NCBI RefSeq assembly: GCF_014268755.2
Contig: NZ_CP077093.1
Coordinates: forward strand, 3,088,001 to 3,152,000
Direction: 5' to 3'
DNA length: 64,000 nt
From: Pseudomonas vanderleydeniana
GTDB taxonomy: Bacteria > Pseudomonadota > Gammaproteobacteria > Pseudomonadales > Pseudomonadaceae
The position numbers and the translations under genes were made by a program. The notes below the pieces were generated by a model. It searched no databases. It was given only the letters and a program-made list of their open reading frames with translations, and was not told the DNA's origin. This document shows positions 25,276 through 34,028 of this stretch, one piece after another; the first letter of the stretch is position 1, and each line of letters opens with the position of its first letter.

Positions 25276-26981
25276 GGAAGGTCATCCTTGTCGTTCGGGT
25301 GCCGTTCGCCATCCCGGACCAGCGTTGGGCCGGGTGTCTCCGGCGTTTCGTCCAGCCCCGGGAAGTGCTCGCCGGCCCGCTCCAGCACCGGATAGGCCAG
25401 CGCGGCGATGTGGTGGTGGACCCGCCGGTAATCGCGCAGCACCCGTTGGAAAATGTCCCCGGACTCGGCCCAGGCGCTTTTGTCGGCGCTGAGCTTGCGA
25501 AAGTGCTCGCGACTGGCGCTGGCCTCCAGTCGACGAATCGCGGCCTTGCGCGCGACCAGGTGGTGGGCGCTGGCAATGTCCTCGCGCAGGAACACGGTGA
25601 TGGCCAGGCTGAGGCTTTCCAGCAACTCATCGTGCAGCCGATGAATATGCCCCAGCTCGAACTTCGAGAAGTTCTCGCCACGCCGACGCCGACGCGCGGC
25701 CAGTTGCGCCAGGCTGCTGGCAAGGATGTCGCCGGCGTGCTCCAGGTTGATCACGAACATGAGGATCTCCTGGGCGCGATCGGCATCCTCGTCGCACAGG
25801 CCATCCTGGCCGATGTCCGCGAGGTAGGCGCGGATGGCGGCGCTGAGCAGGTCCAGCGACTGGTCCAGCTGCCTGATCTGTTCGGGGGTGGCCTGGGCCT
25901 GGTGCTCGAACAGCCTGAGCATCTGGCTGAACATCACCGACAGCATGTCGGCCAGGCGCAGCGCTTCGCGCACCGCGTTGGACAGGCCGATGTTGGCCAC
26001 TTCCAGCCCGGCTTCGTCGAGGTATTGCGGCATGCCCGGGTCGGCTGCCGGTTCAGGCGCCGGCAGCCAGCGGGTCAGCAGGTTGGCCATGGGCTGCACC
26101 AGGCCCAGGAAACCCAGGCCCAGCAGCAGGTTGAAGGCGGTGTGCAGGTACACCGCCTGGCGGTCCGGGGCGAGCCCCGAGGCCTCGAGCAGCGGACCCA
26201 GCCACGATACGCACGGCAGCACCAGCGATGCCCCCAGCAACCGTACGGCCAGGTTGCCCAGGGGCAGGCGCCGGGCGACCGTCGTGCTGGCGCTCATGAC
26301 CGGCGGCAGGGCGCCGCCGATGTTCGCGCCCAGCACCAGGGCCAGGGTGGTGACCGGCGACATCACGCCGGTGCCGGCCAGTGAAGCGATCAGCAGGATC
26401 ACCGCGACGCTGGAGTGGCAGATCCAGGTCAGCAGGGCGGCGACCAGCAGCGCGATCAGGATATCGCCCTGCAGGCCCTGCATCACCGCATGAAAGACCG
26501 AGGTGTTTTCCATCTGGCCGAGCACGCCGCCCAGCAGGTTCAGGGCCAGCAGCATCAGCCCCAGGCCGATCAGCGCGCAGCCGATGCTCTCGTAGCGCGA
26601 GTCATCGCGCAGGCGGAACACCACGAAACCGACCAGCAGGACGATGGGGATCGCCAGCGAGGTGTTGAAGCTCAGCAACTGCGCGACCAGTGTCGAGCCG
26701 ATGTTGGCGCCGAGCATCACCGCCAGTGCCGGCGCGAGGCTCAGGGTGCCGGCGGCGGTGAATGAAGTCGCCATCAGGCTGACCGCCGTACTGCTTTGCA
26801 GGATGGCGGTCAGGCCGATGCCCGAGAGCAGGGCCTTCCAGCGCCTGTCCAGGTTGCGGCCCAGGCCGTTGCGCAGTTGGGTGCCGAAACCGCGCAGCAG
26901 GGCGGTGGAAACCATGTGGGTGCCCCACAGCAACAGGGCGATGGTGCCGGCGAGTTTGATCAACAGAGTGGTTCCAGACAT
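25263..26981 (-). CDS. Na/Pi-cotransporter family protein with C-terminal PhoU-like domain
   Basis: This 572-residue inner-membrane protein of the NptA/YjbB type has an N-terminal transport part with two inverted-repeat signature blocks (ILQSSTAVSLMATSFTAAG and ICHSSVAVILLIASLAGTG, both with the QSS/HSS serines). A cytoplasmic helical PhoU-like domain runs from about residue 330 to the end. It probably moves phosphate with sodium. GGGAG stands before ATG 26981. It sits between a small gene downstream of mgtA and the SLOG-type gene. Confidence 0.92.
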   Translation of the reverse strand: MSGTTLLIKLAGTIALLLWGTHMVSTALLRGFGTQLRNGLGRNLDRRWKALLSGIGLTAILQSSTAVSLMATSFTAAGTLSLAPALAVMLGANIGSTLVAQLLSFNTSLAIPIVLLVGFVVFRLRDDSRYESIGCALIGLGLMLLALNLLGGVLGQMENTSVFHAVMQGLQGDILIALLVAALLTWICHSSVAVILLIASLAGTGVMSPVTTLALVLGANIGGALPPVMSASTTVARRLPLGNLAVRLLGASLVLPCVSWLGPLLEASGLAPDRQAVYLHTAFNLLLGLGFLGLVQPMANLLTRWLPAPEPAADPGMPQYLDEAGLEVANIGLSNAVREALRLADMLSVMFSQMLRLFEHQAQATPEQIRQLDQSLDLLSAAIRAYLADIGQDGLCDEDADRAQEILMFVINLEHAGDILASSLAQLAARRRRRGENFSKFELGHIHRLHDELLESLSLAITVFLREDIASAHHLVARKAAIRRLEASASREHFRKLSADKSAWAESGDIFQRVLRDYRRVHHHIAALAYPVLERAGEHFPGLDETPETPGPTLVRDGERHPNDKDDLPCAS

Positions 26982-27005
26982 GAGGGGTCTCCCTGTGCTG
27001 GTGTA

Positions 27006-27221
27006 TTACTTCCTGGGTGGGCGTAGCAGCCTCACCGAGGCACGACTGATGGTGCTGGACAACGCCAGCAGGTAGCGCATCTCGATACTCGTCAGGCGCC
27101 TGCGGACATACAGCCTGACGGTGATGCGCCGGACGAACCGGGCGGCCTGGCTCAGGCACAGCACCGCCAGTGCCCGGCAGCCGTAGTCGAGGAAGGCGAA
27201 GGCTTTTTCCAATGGATTCAT
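27006..27221 (-). CDS. Small basic hypothetical protein
   Basis: This 71-residue basic protein has a short amphipathic-hydrophobic stretch (GCRALAVLCLSQAARFV) and an Arg-rich C-terminus. GGGAG lies six bases before its ATG. It sits between mgtA and the Na/Pi cotransporter gene, reading the same way. Function unknown; it could be a small membrane-associated regulator of either transporter, but that is a guess. Confidence 0.6.
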   Translation of the reverse strand: MNPLEKAFAFLDYGCRALAVLCLSQAARFVRRITVRLYVRRRLTSIEMRYLLALSSTISRASVRLLRPPRK

Positions 27222-27296
27222 GGCAGTCTCCCGGGGTTATCCGGTGGGTTTGACGGTGAAGGCACCTGCGCTTGCGCAGGTACCTTCAATGCGGTG

Positions 27297-30023
27297 TCAG
27301 AACCACTGCCTGAAGCGGCGGATGTAGAACGTCTTCATGGTCTGGGCCAGCACGCAGTAGGCGAGCAGGGTGCCGACCAGCCACGGGAAGTAGCTCATCG
27401 GCAACGGCACCAGGCCGACCAGCGTGCCCAGTTGCGAGAACGGCAGGTAGATGCCGATGGCGACCGCCAGGCAGGTCATGACGATGATCGGCAGCGCCGC
27501 GGTGCTCTGGAAGAACGGGATCTTCTGGGTCCGCAGCATGTGCACGACCAGCGTCTGCGACAGCAGCCCCTCGACGAACCAGCCGGACTGGAACAGCGCC
27601 TGCATTTCCACACTGTTGGCGGCGAACACGTACCACATCAGCGCAAAGGTGGTGATGTCGAAGATCGACGAGGTCGGCCCGATCCACAGCATGAAGCGGC
27701 CGATGTTCTTCGCATCCCACTTGCGTGGCTTGCGCAGGAACTCCTTGTCCATCTTGTCCCACGGCAGGGCCAACTGCGAGATGTCGTAGATCAGGTTCTG
27801 CAGCAGCAGATGGATCGAGAGCATGGGCAGGAACGGGATGAACGCACTGGCCACCAGCACCGAGAACACGTTGCCGAAGTTGGAACTGGCGGTCATGTTC
27901 AGGTACTTCATGATGTTGCCGAAGGTCTCCCGGCCCTTGAGCACACCTTCCTCGAGCACCATCAGGCTCTTTTCCAGGAGGATGATGTCGGCCGACTCCT
28001 TGGCGATGTCCGTGCCGCTGTCCACCGAGATACCGACGTCGGCATCGCGCAGCGCCGGGGCGTCGTTGATGCCATCGCCGAGAAAGCCCACGGTGTGCCC
28101 GTTCGATTGCAGGGCCTTGAGTACCCGCGACTTTTGCAATGGAGTCAGCTTGGCGAAGACCGTGCGTTCCTCGACCCGCAGCTTGAGGGTGGCGTCGTCC
28201 ATGTGCTCGATGTCCTGGCCGAGCAGCGGCAGGCCTGGCTCCAGTCCGACCTCGCGGCAGATCTTGCAGGTGACCACCGCGTTGTCGCCGGTCAACACCT
28301 TGACCGCCACGCCGATGTCGCGCAGGGCGGCAATCGCCGGCCCCGCGGTTTCCTTGGGCGGGTCGAGGAAGGTCAGGAAGCCGCGGATCACCAGTTCGCG
28401 CTCGTCGGCGGTCTTGTACTGGGCCTTGGCCTGGCCCTCGGGGATATCGCGGGTGGCCACCAGCAGGACGCGGAAACCGTCCTTGTTGTAGTCGTTGGCC
28501 AATGCCAGCAGTTCCTGGCGGCGCCGCTCGTCGAGCGCGACCACCTCGTTGCCTTGCATCACGTGGCTGGAGATGGCGAGCATTTCCTCGACCGCGCCCT
28601 TGCAGACCAGCAAGTGATCGCCAGCGCTGTCCTTGACGATGATCGACAGGCGCCGGCGAACGAAGTCGAACGGCAGCTCATCGACCTTGCTGTAGGCGAA
28701 GGGCTCCTGGAATTTGGGGTTCTGTTGGGAAAACTGCAGCACGGCCTGGTCCATCAGGTTCTTCATGCCGCTCTGGTGGTAGCTGTTCAGCCAGGCCAGG
28801 CCGAGGACTGCGTCGTCGCGCTGGCCGTTGCTGTCGACATGGTGCTCCAGGATGATTTTGTCCTGGGTCAGGGTGCCGGTCTTGTCGGTGCACAGCACGT
28901 CCATCGAGCCGAAGTTCTGGATCGCGTTGAGGCGCTTGACCACCACCTTGCGCCGGGCCATGGCAACCGCGCCCTTGGCCAGGTTGGCACTGACGATCAT
29001 CGGCAACATTTCCGGGGTCAGGCCAACAGCCACAGCCAGAGCAAAGAGCAGGGCATCGCCCCAGTCACCCTTGGAAAAGCCGTTGAGCAGGAACACCACC
29101 GGCACCATGACCAGCATGAAGCGGATGAGCAGCCAGCTGACGCTGTTCACGCCGCGGTCAAAGGCGGTCTGCACCCGCGAGCCGACGATGGCCTTGGCCA
29201 GCGAGCCGAAATAGGTGCGCGGGCCGGTGGCGACCACCACGGCCTTGGCGGTGCCGCTGACCACGTTGGTGCCCATGAAGCAGATGTTCTGCAGGTCGAG
29301 GAGGTTGCCCAGGTCGGCCGTCGTTCCGGTGGCGGACTTCTGTGCGACATCACCGAGGGTGTCGTACTTTTCCACCGGGAGTGCTTCGCCGGTCAGCACG
29401 GCCTGGCTGATGAACAGGTCACGGGACTCGATCAGGCGGATATCCGCCGGGATCATGTCGCCGGCCGACAGGTGCACGATGTCACCGGCTACCAGTTCGC
29501 GCATCGGAATCTCACGCAGGGTGGGCTGGCTGCCCAGTTGCTCGCGCCGTAGCACGGTGGCGGTGGTGCGCACCATGGCCTTGAGGGCCTCGGCGGATTT
29601 GGCCGAGCGGTATTCCTGCCAGAAGCGCAGGCCGCTGCTGAGGCTGACCATGGTCATGATGATGATGACCTTGGTCAGGTCGCCGTCTTCGCCTGCACGC
29701 TCGGCCAGCCAGAAGTCGGTGAAGAAGCTGATACCGGCGAGGATCAGCAGGACGTAAATGAAGGGATTGTTCAGCGCATGGAGGAACTGGACCAGCGCGT
29801 GAGGCGGCTTGTCGTGGGCGACTTCATTGAAGCCTTCGCGTTGCAGGCGGCCTTCGGCATCCAGCTCGGTGAGACCGTCGCGGCTGGCGCGGACATTGCC
29901 CAGGGTGGTGGCCAGGTCCTGCTGCGATTCGCGGGCAGCGCGCATCGACAGGCGAGGGGTGTCCTTGCCGTTCTGCGGTTTGTTGTGGAGGTGTTGCCGT
30001 GGTGGAGTCTTGACGTTGCTCAT
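27297..30023 (-). CDS. mgtA: Magnesium-translocating P-type ATPase
   Basis: This 908-residue P3B-type ATPase imports Mg2+ across the inner membrane. The phosphorylation site DKTGTLT has its Asp at residue 380. The TGEALPVEK actuator loop, LTPEMLPM in transmembrane helix 4, and the GDGINDAPAL hinge are all present. Length fits MgtA/MgtB. A long basic N-terminal tail precedes the actuator domain. It is followed on the same strand by a small gene and a Na/Pi cotransporter. Its 5' leader is about 200 bases or more and structured. Confidence 0.96.
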   Translation of the reverse strand: MSNVKTPPRQHLHNKPQNGKDTPRLSMRAARESQQDLATTLGNVRASRDGLTELDAEGRLQREGFNEVAHDKPPHALVQFLHALNNPFIYVLLILAGISFFTDFWLAERAGEDGDLTKVIIIMTMVSLSSGLRFWQEYRSAKSAEALKAMVRTTATVLRREQLGSQPTLREIPMRELVAGDIVHLSAGDMIPADIRLIESRDLFISQAVLTGEALPVEKYDTLGDVAQKSATGTTADLGNLLDLQNICFMGTNVVSGTAKAVVVATGPRTYFGSLAKAIVGSRVQTAFDRGVNSVSWLLIRFMLVMVPVVFLLNGFSKGDWGDALLFALAVAVGLTPEMLPMIVSANLAKGAVAMARRKVVVKRLNAIQNFGSMDVLCTDKTGTLTQDKIILEHHVDSNGQRDDAVLGLAWLNSYHQSGMKNLMDQAVLQFSQQNPKFQEPFAYSKVDELPFDFVRRRLSIIVKDSAGDHLLVCKGAVEEMLAISSHVMQGNEVVALDERRRQELLALANDYNKDGFRVLLVATRDIPEGQAKAQYKTADERELVIRGFLTFLDPPKETAGPAIAALRDIGVAVKVLTGDNAVVTCKICREVGLEPGLPLLGQDIEHMDDATLKLRVEERTVFAKLTPLQKSRVLKALQSNGHTVGFLGDGINDAPALRDADVGISVDSGTDIAKESADIILLEKSLMVLEEGVLKGRETFGNIMKYLNMTASSNFGNVFSVLVASAFIPFLPMLSIHLLLQNLIYDISQLALPWDKMDKEFLRKPRKWDAKNIGRFMLWIGPTSSIFDITTFALMWYVFAANSVEMQALFQSGWFVEGLLSQTLVVHMLRTQKIPFFQSTAALPIIVMTCLAVAIGIYLPFSQLGTLVGLVPLPMSYFPWLVGTLLAYCVLAQTMKTFYIRRFRQWF

Positions 30024-30064
30024 GGGATGCCCCTGTCACGTGTTCGCGACCAGGCATGTGCGGC

Positions 30065-30226
30065 TCACCGAATGAGAGGCGAGCGAATACCTGCCGAGTC
30101 GCGAACGTGCGATCGATTCGAATATGGGTGTTGGGGGATATTTAACGTTCGCTGCCCATCTGCGGAAAAACGACAGGCAGCGAACCGACTACTGGCTTCG
30201 TCCATAATAACTTTCTCGATATTCAT
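30065..30226 (-). other. mgtA leader with short frame and 10-bp hairpin
   Basis: The region between mgtA and the upstream gene (30024-30308) holds a 53-codon open frame (ATG at 30226, stop at 30065) without a convincing ribosome site. Inside it is a perfect 10-bp hairpin, GTTCGCTGCC / GGCAGCGAAC (30147-30156 with 30176-30185). In enterobacteria the mgtA leader senses Mg2+ and carries a leader peptide, so a similar role is possible. Nothing here matches the known M-box or mgtL sequences that I can recall. Confidence 0.35.
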
Positions 30227-30250
30227 TAATTAACGGGCAAAGAAATCCCG

Positions 30251-30275
30251 TGCACTTAAAAATTGCGAAAGTGCA
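30251..30275 (-). terminator. Possible terminator of the 99-residue gene
   Basis: Inverted repeat TGCACTT / AAGTGCA around an A-rich loop lies about 35 bases after the stop of the gene at 30309-30608 and before the mgtA leader. Confidence 0.35.
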
Positions 30276-30308
30276 TGTTTGAAAGTTGTCTTCGCTGGCG
30301 CCGGATAA

Positions 30309-30608
30309 TTAGGCGGCGCGAACCTCGACGGCGCCTTGCCGGGTTTTACCCATGCGCAGTGAGGGTTGCGCGAGCACGCTACTCTGCGGGTCCTGGCTGT
30401 CATCGAAGCTCCAGCGTTGCTGCAGCCGGCCGGTGGTCGGGCAGATGCGCCAGCCGATGGCCGCGCGAGGCAGGGCCTGGCTGCTGGAGGAGGGAACGGC
30501 GAACAGCGCGCTGGGCCGCAGGGCAACAGTGGGCTCGCGGGACAGCTTGACGCGCATGCTGGAAGCAAAGGCGCGAACGCCTGGCATTACGGAGGATTTG
30601 AAAGTCAT
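30309..30608 (-). CDS. Small basic hypothetical protein
   Basis: This 99-residue protein has a GAGG ribosome site before its ATG. The C-terminal half contains the pattern WRICPTTGRLQQRWS, in which a Trp-rich motif and a basic tail recur in small proteobacterial proteins of unknown role. It reads toward mgtA, 285 bases upstream of it. No function can be assigned. Confidence 0.55.
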   Translation of the reverse strand: MTFKSSVMPGVRAFASSMRVKLSREPTVALRPSALFAVPSSSSQALPRAAIGWRICPTTGRLQQRWSFDDSQDPQSSVLAQPSLRMGKTRQGAVEVRAA

Positions 30609-30971
30609 AACACACCTCGCGACCGGACTGGCGCCGGCAGAGGCGAGTTACGTGGGAGCACTAGGCTCTGGCGCAGCTCACCCGACTGTGCGTCGAGTCC
30701 CGTCATTGTTTGGGTTAAGCGCCCGATGAACCGCGCTCGCGGTAATCGGACTGCGTCTAGATACTGTGTCCATTGGGTTCTTTTTTAAGTTGAAAAAGGG
30801 GCCTGTTTCGCAGGCAGGGCAAATTTACTCAGCAAGAACTGTCAAGTCAATTAAAAATAAGCTGTTTTGTTACATATAAGCTGAATGGCAGCTGAAGTAC
30901 CAGGCAATTGGATATGAAGTTGTTTCCCGGACGGGTGGGGAACCCGCCGTCATGGCAGGCTCCCGCAGCCG
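30609..30971. other. Gene-free stretch, AT-rich upstream region
   Basis: This 363-base stretch separates the 99-residue gene from the DUF1989 gene. Bases 30770-30895 are notably AT-rich (TTTTTTAAGTTGAAAAAG, ATTAAAAATAAGC) compared with the rest of the window and are the probable promoter of the 99-residue gene. I see no convincing coding frame in it. Confidence 0.6.
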
Positions 30972-31820
30972 TTACTCCCAATCGGCCTTGCCGATTGCCA
31001 GTCCATGCAAGCCGTTATAGCTGGCGCGCTCGGGCGACTTCCAGCCTTCGAGCAGGCTTTCTTCCAGCTGATAGACCTCGACGCCCAGCGGCCGGCACAC
31101 GGACAGCGGGTCCTGGGCATCCGGCCCCCACATTGGCAGCGACAGGTCGCCACCCGGGCAGGTCGACAGGGCGCAGAGCACATCGATCTCGGCGAAGAAC
31201 TCCAGGTAGTCGCCTTTCTTGGCCGGGCAGGCTTTCATGAAGTACATGTCGTCATGGTTCAGGCCGGTGCACTGGAAGATGTTCAGCACATCGTGCACGT
31301 CGAACTCGGTCAGCCCATGAGGCAGCACCGCGCGGGTCAGGTTGGAGTGGCAGTGGTGGTGGAAGTCCTCGCCGGTGAGCATCTTGTTGACGTAGGGATC
31401 GCAGCGGGTGCCGAGCAGGTCGTGCAGGCGCCCGCCGTGTTCGTCGATGCCGTAGTCGGCCAGGCTGTCGTCGGTGATGGTTACCAGCGGCCGCAGGAAT
31501 GGCAGGTTCGACCACAGGCGATCATGGGTGGTCACGTGCGCGCCCTGCAACTGGCGGGTGCGGGCAGCCCACAGGCGCTCGCGCGGATCGTTGGCGTTCC
31601 AGATATTGAAATCGCCGACCTGCGGGCCGACCGGCGCGGTGACACGGAACACGTGGCCGGCCGGCACCTTCCAGGCGCGGCCGGTGCGGATCGGAACCTC
31701 GAACGACTCGACCAGGGTGCGGGCGTCCTGACGCTCGCGGATACGGTCGTAGAACGGCTTGTCGACCTGCAGGGCCGAGCCTTTGCTGACCTGGTAGGCG
31801 GCTGGGTAATCCTTGTACAT
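30972..31820 (-). CDS. DUF1989 (urea-carboxylase-associated) family protein
   Basis: This 282-residue protein of the DUF1989/UAAP family has WKVPAGHVFRVTAPVGPQVGDFNIW near the N-terminus, HDLLGTRCDPYV and the metal-ligand-rich HHHCHSNLTRAV segment. Members lie beside urea- or guanidine-related carboxylases, and several act in guanidine or amine degradation. ATG 31820 (MYKDYPAAYQ) has GGAG upstream and is preferred over 31877. It precedes no urea carboxylase here; it is downstream of a GntR gene and an amino-acid-type ABC importer. Confidence 0.88.
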   Translation of the reverse strand: MYKDYPAAYQVSKGSALQVDKPFYDRIRERQDARTLVESFEVPIRTGRAWKVPAGHVFRVTAPVGPQVGDFNIWNANDPRERLWAARTRQLQGAHVTTHDRLWSNLPFLRPLVTITDDSLADYGIDEHGGRLHDLLGTRCDPYVNKMLTGEDFHHHCHSNLTRAVLPHGLTEFDVHDVLNIFQCTGLNHDDMYFMKACPAKKGDYLEFFAEIDVLCALSTCPGGDLSLPMWGPDAQDPLSVCRPLGVEVYQLEESLLEGWKSPERASYNGLHGLAIGKADWE

Positions 31821-31836
31821 GGGTGGGTCTCCGGTT

Positions 31837-32511
31837 TCAGGAACGGGGTGGGTGGTTGAACAGATCGAGCAGGGCATGCTCGGAATCGTCCAGGTAACGG
31901 GTCATCGCTTCGGCGGCGTCATGGCGACGGCCGTCGGCGAGCAGGTCGTGGATCTGTCGGTCGCGCTCCAGCCAGGGGCGCTGGAAGTTCTCTTCATCGG
32001 GGGCCACGGCGAACACCAGGCGCATCTGCGCGGCGATGTTGGTGAAGAAGGCATCGAGCAACGGGCTGCGCAACAGCCCGATGATGTGCTGGTGAAAACG
32101 CAGGCTGTGGGTACCGAAGGCCTGCCAGTCTTCGCGCTCGCGGGCCAGTTCGGCGGCCTCGATGGCATCGAGCATGCGGTCGGATTCGTATTCGCGCAGC
32201 GGCTTGCTGCCCAGGATCGCCTGGACCTCGAGGGTGCGGCGCACAAGGAACAGGTCGCGCACTTCCGGCACGCCCAGGCGGCGGACCATCACACCCTTGT
32301 TGCGCACGTAGGTCGCCAGGCCCTCGTGGCCGAGCTGGTGCAACGCCTCGCGCACGGTATTGCGCGAGGCGTTGTAGCGTCCGGTGAGTTCGGCCTCGAC
32401 CAGCGCCATGCCGGGCAGCAGCCGGCCGCCGATGATGTCCTCGCGCACCTCGCAGGCCACCTGGTCGGCCAGGGACAGGGTTTCGCCGGTTTTTTCCGTG
32501 GTCTTGGTCAT
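31837..32511 (-). CDS. GntR-family (FCD-type) transcriptional regulator
   Basis: This 224-residue regulator has an N-terminal winged helix (ADQVACEVREDIIGGRLLPG, NASRNTVREALHQLGHEGL) and an FCD ligand-binding domain with LRFHQHIIGLLRSPLLD. It overlaps the end of the fused ABC gene by 4 bases. The likely target is the palindrome GATTGTTCAACAATC just upstream of the binding-protein gene that starts this operon. Confidence 0.9.
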   Translation of the reverse strand: MTKTTEKTGETLSLADQVACEVREDIIGGRLLPGMALVEAELTGRYNASRNTVREALHQLGHEGLATYVRNKGVMVRRLGVPEVRDLFLVRRTLEVQAILGSKPLREYESDRMLDAIEAAELAREREDWQAFGTHSLRFHQHIIGLLRSPLLDAFFTNIAAQMRLVFAVAPDEENFQRPWLERDRQIHDLLADGRRHDAAEAMTRYLDDSEHALLDLFNHPPRS

Positions 32512-34022
32512 GCCAGTTGCACATCCTTGAGGAAGCGGCTCATCCGTTCGCTGCGGTTTTCCAGCAGTTCGCGTGGCGCGCCGGCCTGGACGATCTGCCC
32601 GCGCTCCATGAACACCACGCGGTCGGAAACCTGGAAGGCGAACTTCATTTCATGGGTGACGATGACCATGGTCATGCCTTCGCGGGCCAGGTCCTCGATC
32701 ACCTTCAGCACGTCACCGACCAGCTCCGGGTCCAGCGCCGAGGTCGGTTCGTCGAACAGCATCACCTGTGGCCGCATCGCCAGTGCCCGGGCGATCGCCA
32801 CGCGCTGCTGCTGGCCACCGGAGAGCTGGTGCGGGTACTTGCCGGCGTGCTCCCGCAAACCCACCTTGGCCAGCAGCGACAGGCCCAGGGCCCGCAGTTC
32901 GGCATCGTTGGCGTGACCATGGTGGCGTGGTGCGAGCATGACGTTCTCCAGGACCGTCTTGTGCGGGAACAGGTTGAAGCCCTGGAACACCATGCCCACC
33001 TGGACGATGCCATCCATGTGCAGGCGAGTGCCCAGGCTGCCGCCGTCTTCGTGGCTGCCGCGCAGGAACGGCGCGCCGCACAATTCGACCTGGCCGCGAT
33101 CGAGCCCCTCCAGGCCGTTGAGGGTGCGGATCAGGGTGGTCTTGCCCGAACCCGATGGACCGATGATCGATACCACCTCCCCGAAGCGGATGTTCAGGTC
33201 GATGCCCTTGAGCACCTCCAGTTGACCATAGTGCTTGCGCGCACCGGTCACCCGCAGGGCATACTCGCCGCGGCGTGCGGTGTTCTCCTGGCGTGCCGGA
33301 GCCACCTGCGCCGGGCTGTCGGCAATCACCCTGGGTTGGCGGCGCGTCACGTCCAGATGCTGTTCCAGGCGTTGGAGCAGATAGCTGAAGACCGTGACGA
33401 TCAATACATAGTAGAAGGCCACCGCCAGCATGGTCTCCATGACCAGGAAGTTCTGCGTGTACAACTGCTGACCCACCAGCAGGATCTCCGACAGCGAGAT
33501 CACCGACACCAGTGAGGTCAGCTTGACGATGGTGATGTACTCGTTGGCCAGGGTGGGCAGGGCGACCCGCAGTGCCTGTGGGATGACGATCAGTCGTTGC
33601 ACGCCGGTGTAGCGGATGCCCAGCGCCTTGCCCGCCTCCAGTTGGCCCTTGGCGACGGCCAGCAGGCCGCCGCGATGGATCTCGGCGATGTACGCCGCTT
33701 CGCTCAATACCAGTGCGATCAGGCCCGCGGCATAGGGGTTGGACAGCAGCGCGCTGGTGCTCGGAAACACCTGCGGCAGGTTGTAGACGAAGATCAGCAG
33801 CACCAGCAATGGCAGGCTGCGGAAGAACCAGATGTACAGGGCCGCTGCCCGGTTGAGGACGCGGTTGCCCGACTGTCGTGCCAAGGCCAGCACGAAGCCG
33901 AGCACGATGCCCAGCAACCAGGTCTCGACACTCAGCTCCACCACGGTGCCGACTGCCTTCCAGAAATCGCCGTTGACCAGCAGGCTGGCGGCGTAGTGCC
34001 AATCGAATTGCATGCTCGACAC
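32508..34022 (-). CDS. Fused permease-ATPase of an amino-acid-type ABC importer
   Basis: This 504-residue protein joins two subunits that are usually separate. Residues 1-225 are a HisM/GlnP-type permease with the EAA loop EAGKALGIRYTGVQRLIVIPQAL. Residues about 255-504 are a GlnQ/HisP-type ATPase with Walker A GPSGSGKTT, signature LSGGQQQR and Walker B LLFDEP-like VMLFDEPTSALD. The linker is about 30 residues and polar. A homodimer would supply both permease and both ATPase sites. It follows the binding-protein gene by 6 bases. Confidence 0.93.
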   Translation of the reverse strand: MSSMQFDWHYAASLLVNGDFWKAVGTVVELSVETWLLGIVLGFVLALARQSGNRVLNRAAALYIWFFRSLPLLVLLIFVYNLPQVFPSTSALLSNPYAAGLIALVLSEAAYIAEIHRGGLLAVAKGQLEAGKALGIRYTGVQRLIVIPQALRVALPTLANEYITIVKLTSLVSVISLSEILLVGQQLYTQNFLVMETMLAVAFYYVLIVTVFSYLLQRLEQHLDVTRRQPRVIADSPAQVAPARQENTARRGEYALRVTGARKHYGQLEVLKGIDLNIRFGEVVSIIGPSGSGKTTLIRTLNGLEGLDRGQVELCGAPFLRGSHEDGGSLGTRLHMDGIVQVGMVFQGFNLFPHKTVLENVMLAPRHHGHANDAELRALGLSLLAKVGLREHAGKYPHQLSGGQQQRVAIARALAMRPQVMLFDEPTSALDPELVGDVLKVIEDLAREGMTMVIVTHEMKFAFQVSDRVVFMERGQIVQAGAPRELLENRSERMSRFLKDVQLA

Positions 34023-34028
34023 TCCCGC

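Noticed and set aside
27294..29552. 752-residue plus-strand frame opposite mgtA
   Set aside because: Antisense shadow of MgtA with low-complexity composition and no recognisable domain.
30609..30971. Riboswitch in the AT-rich gap
   Set aside because: I could not recognise a known riboswitch core or a convincing set of stems, and the gap points at the 99-residue gene rather than directly at mgtA.
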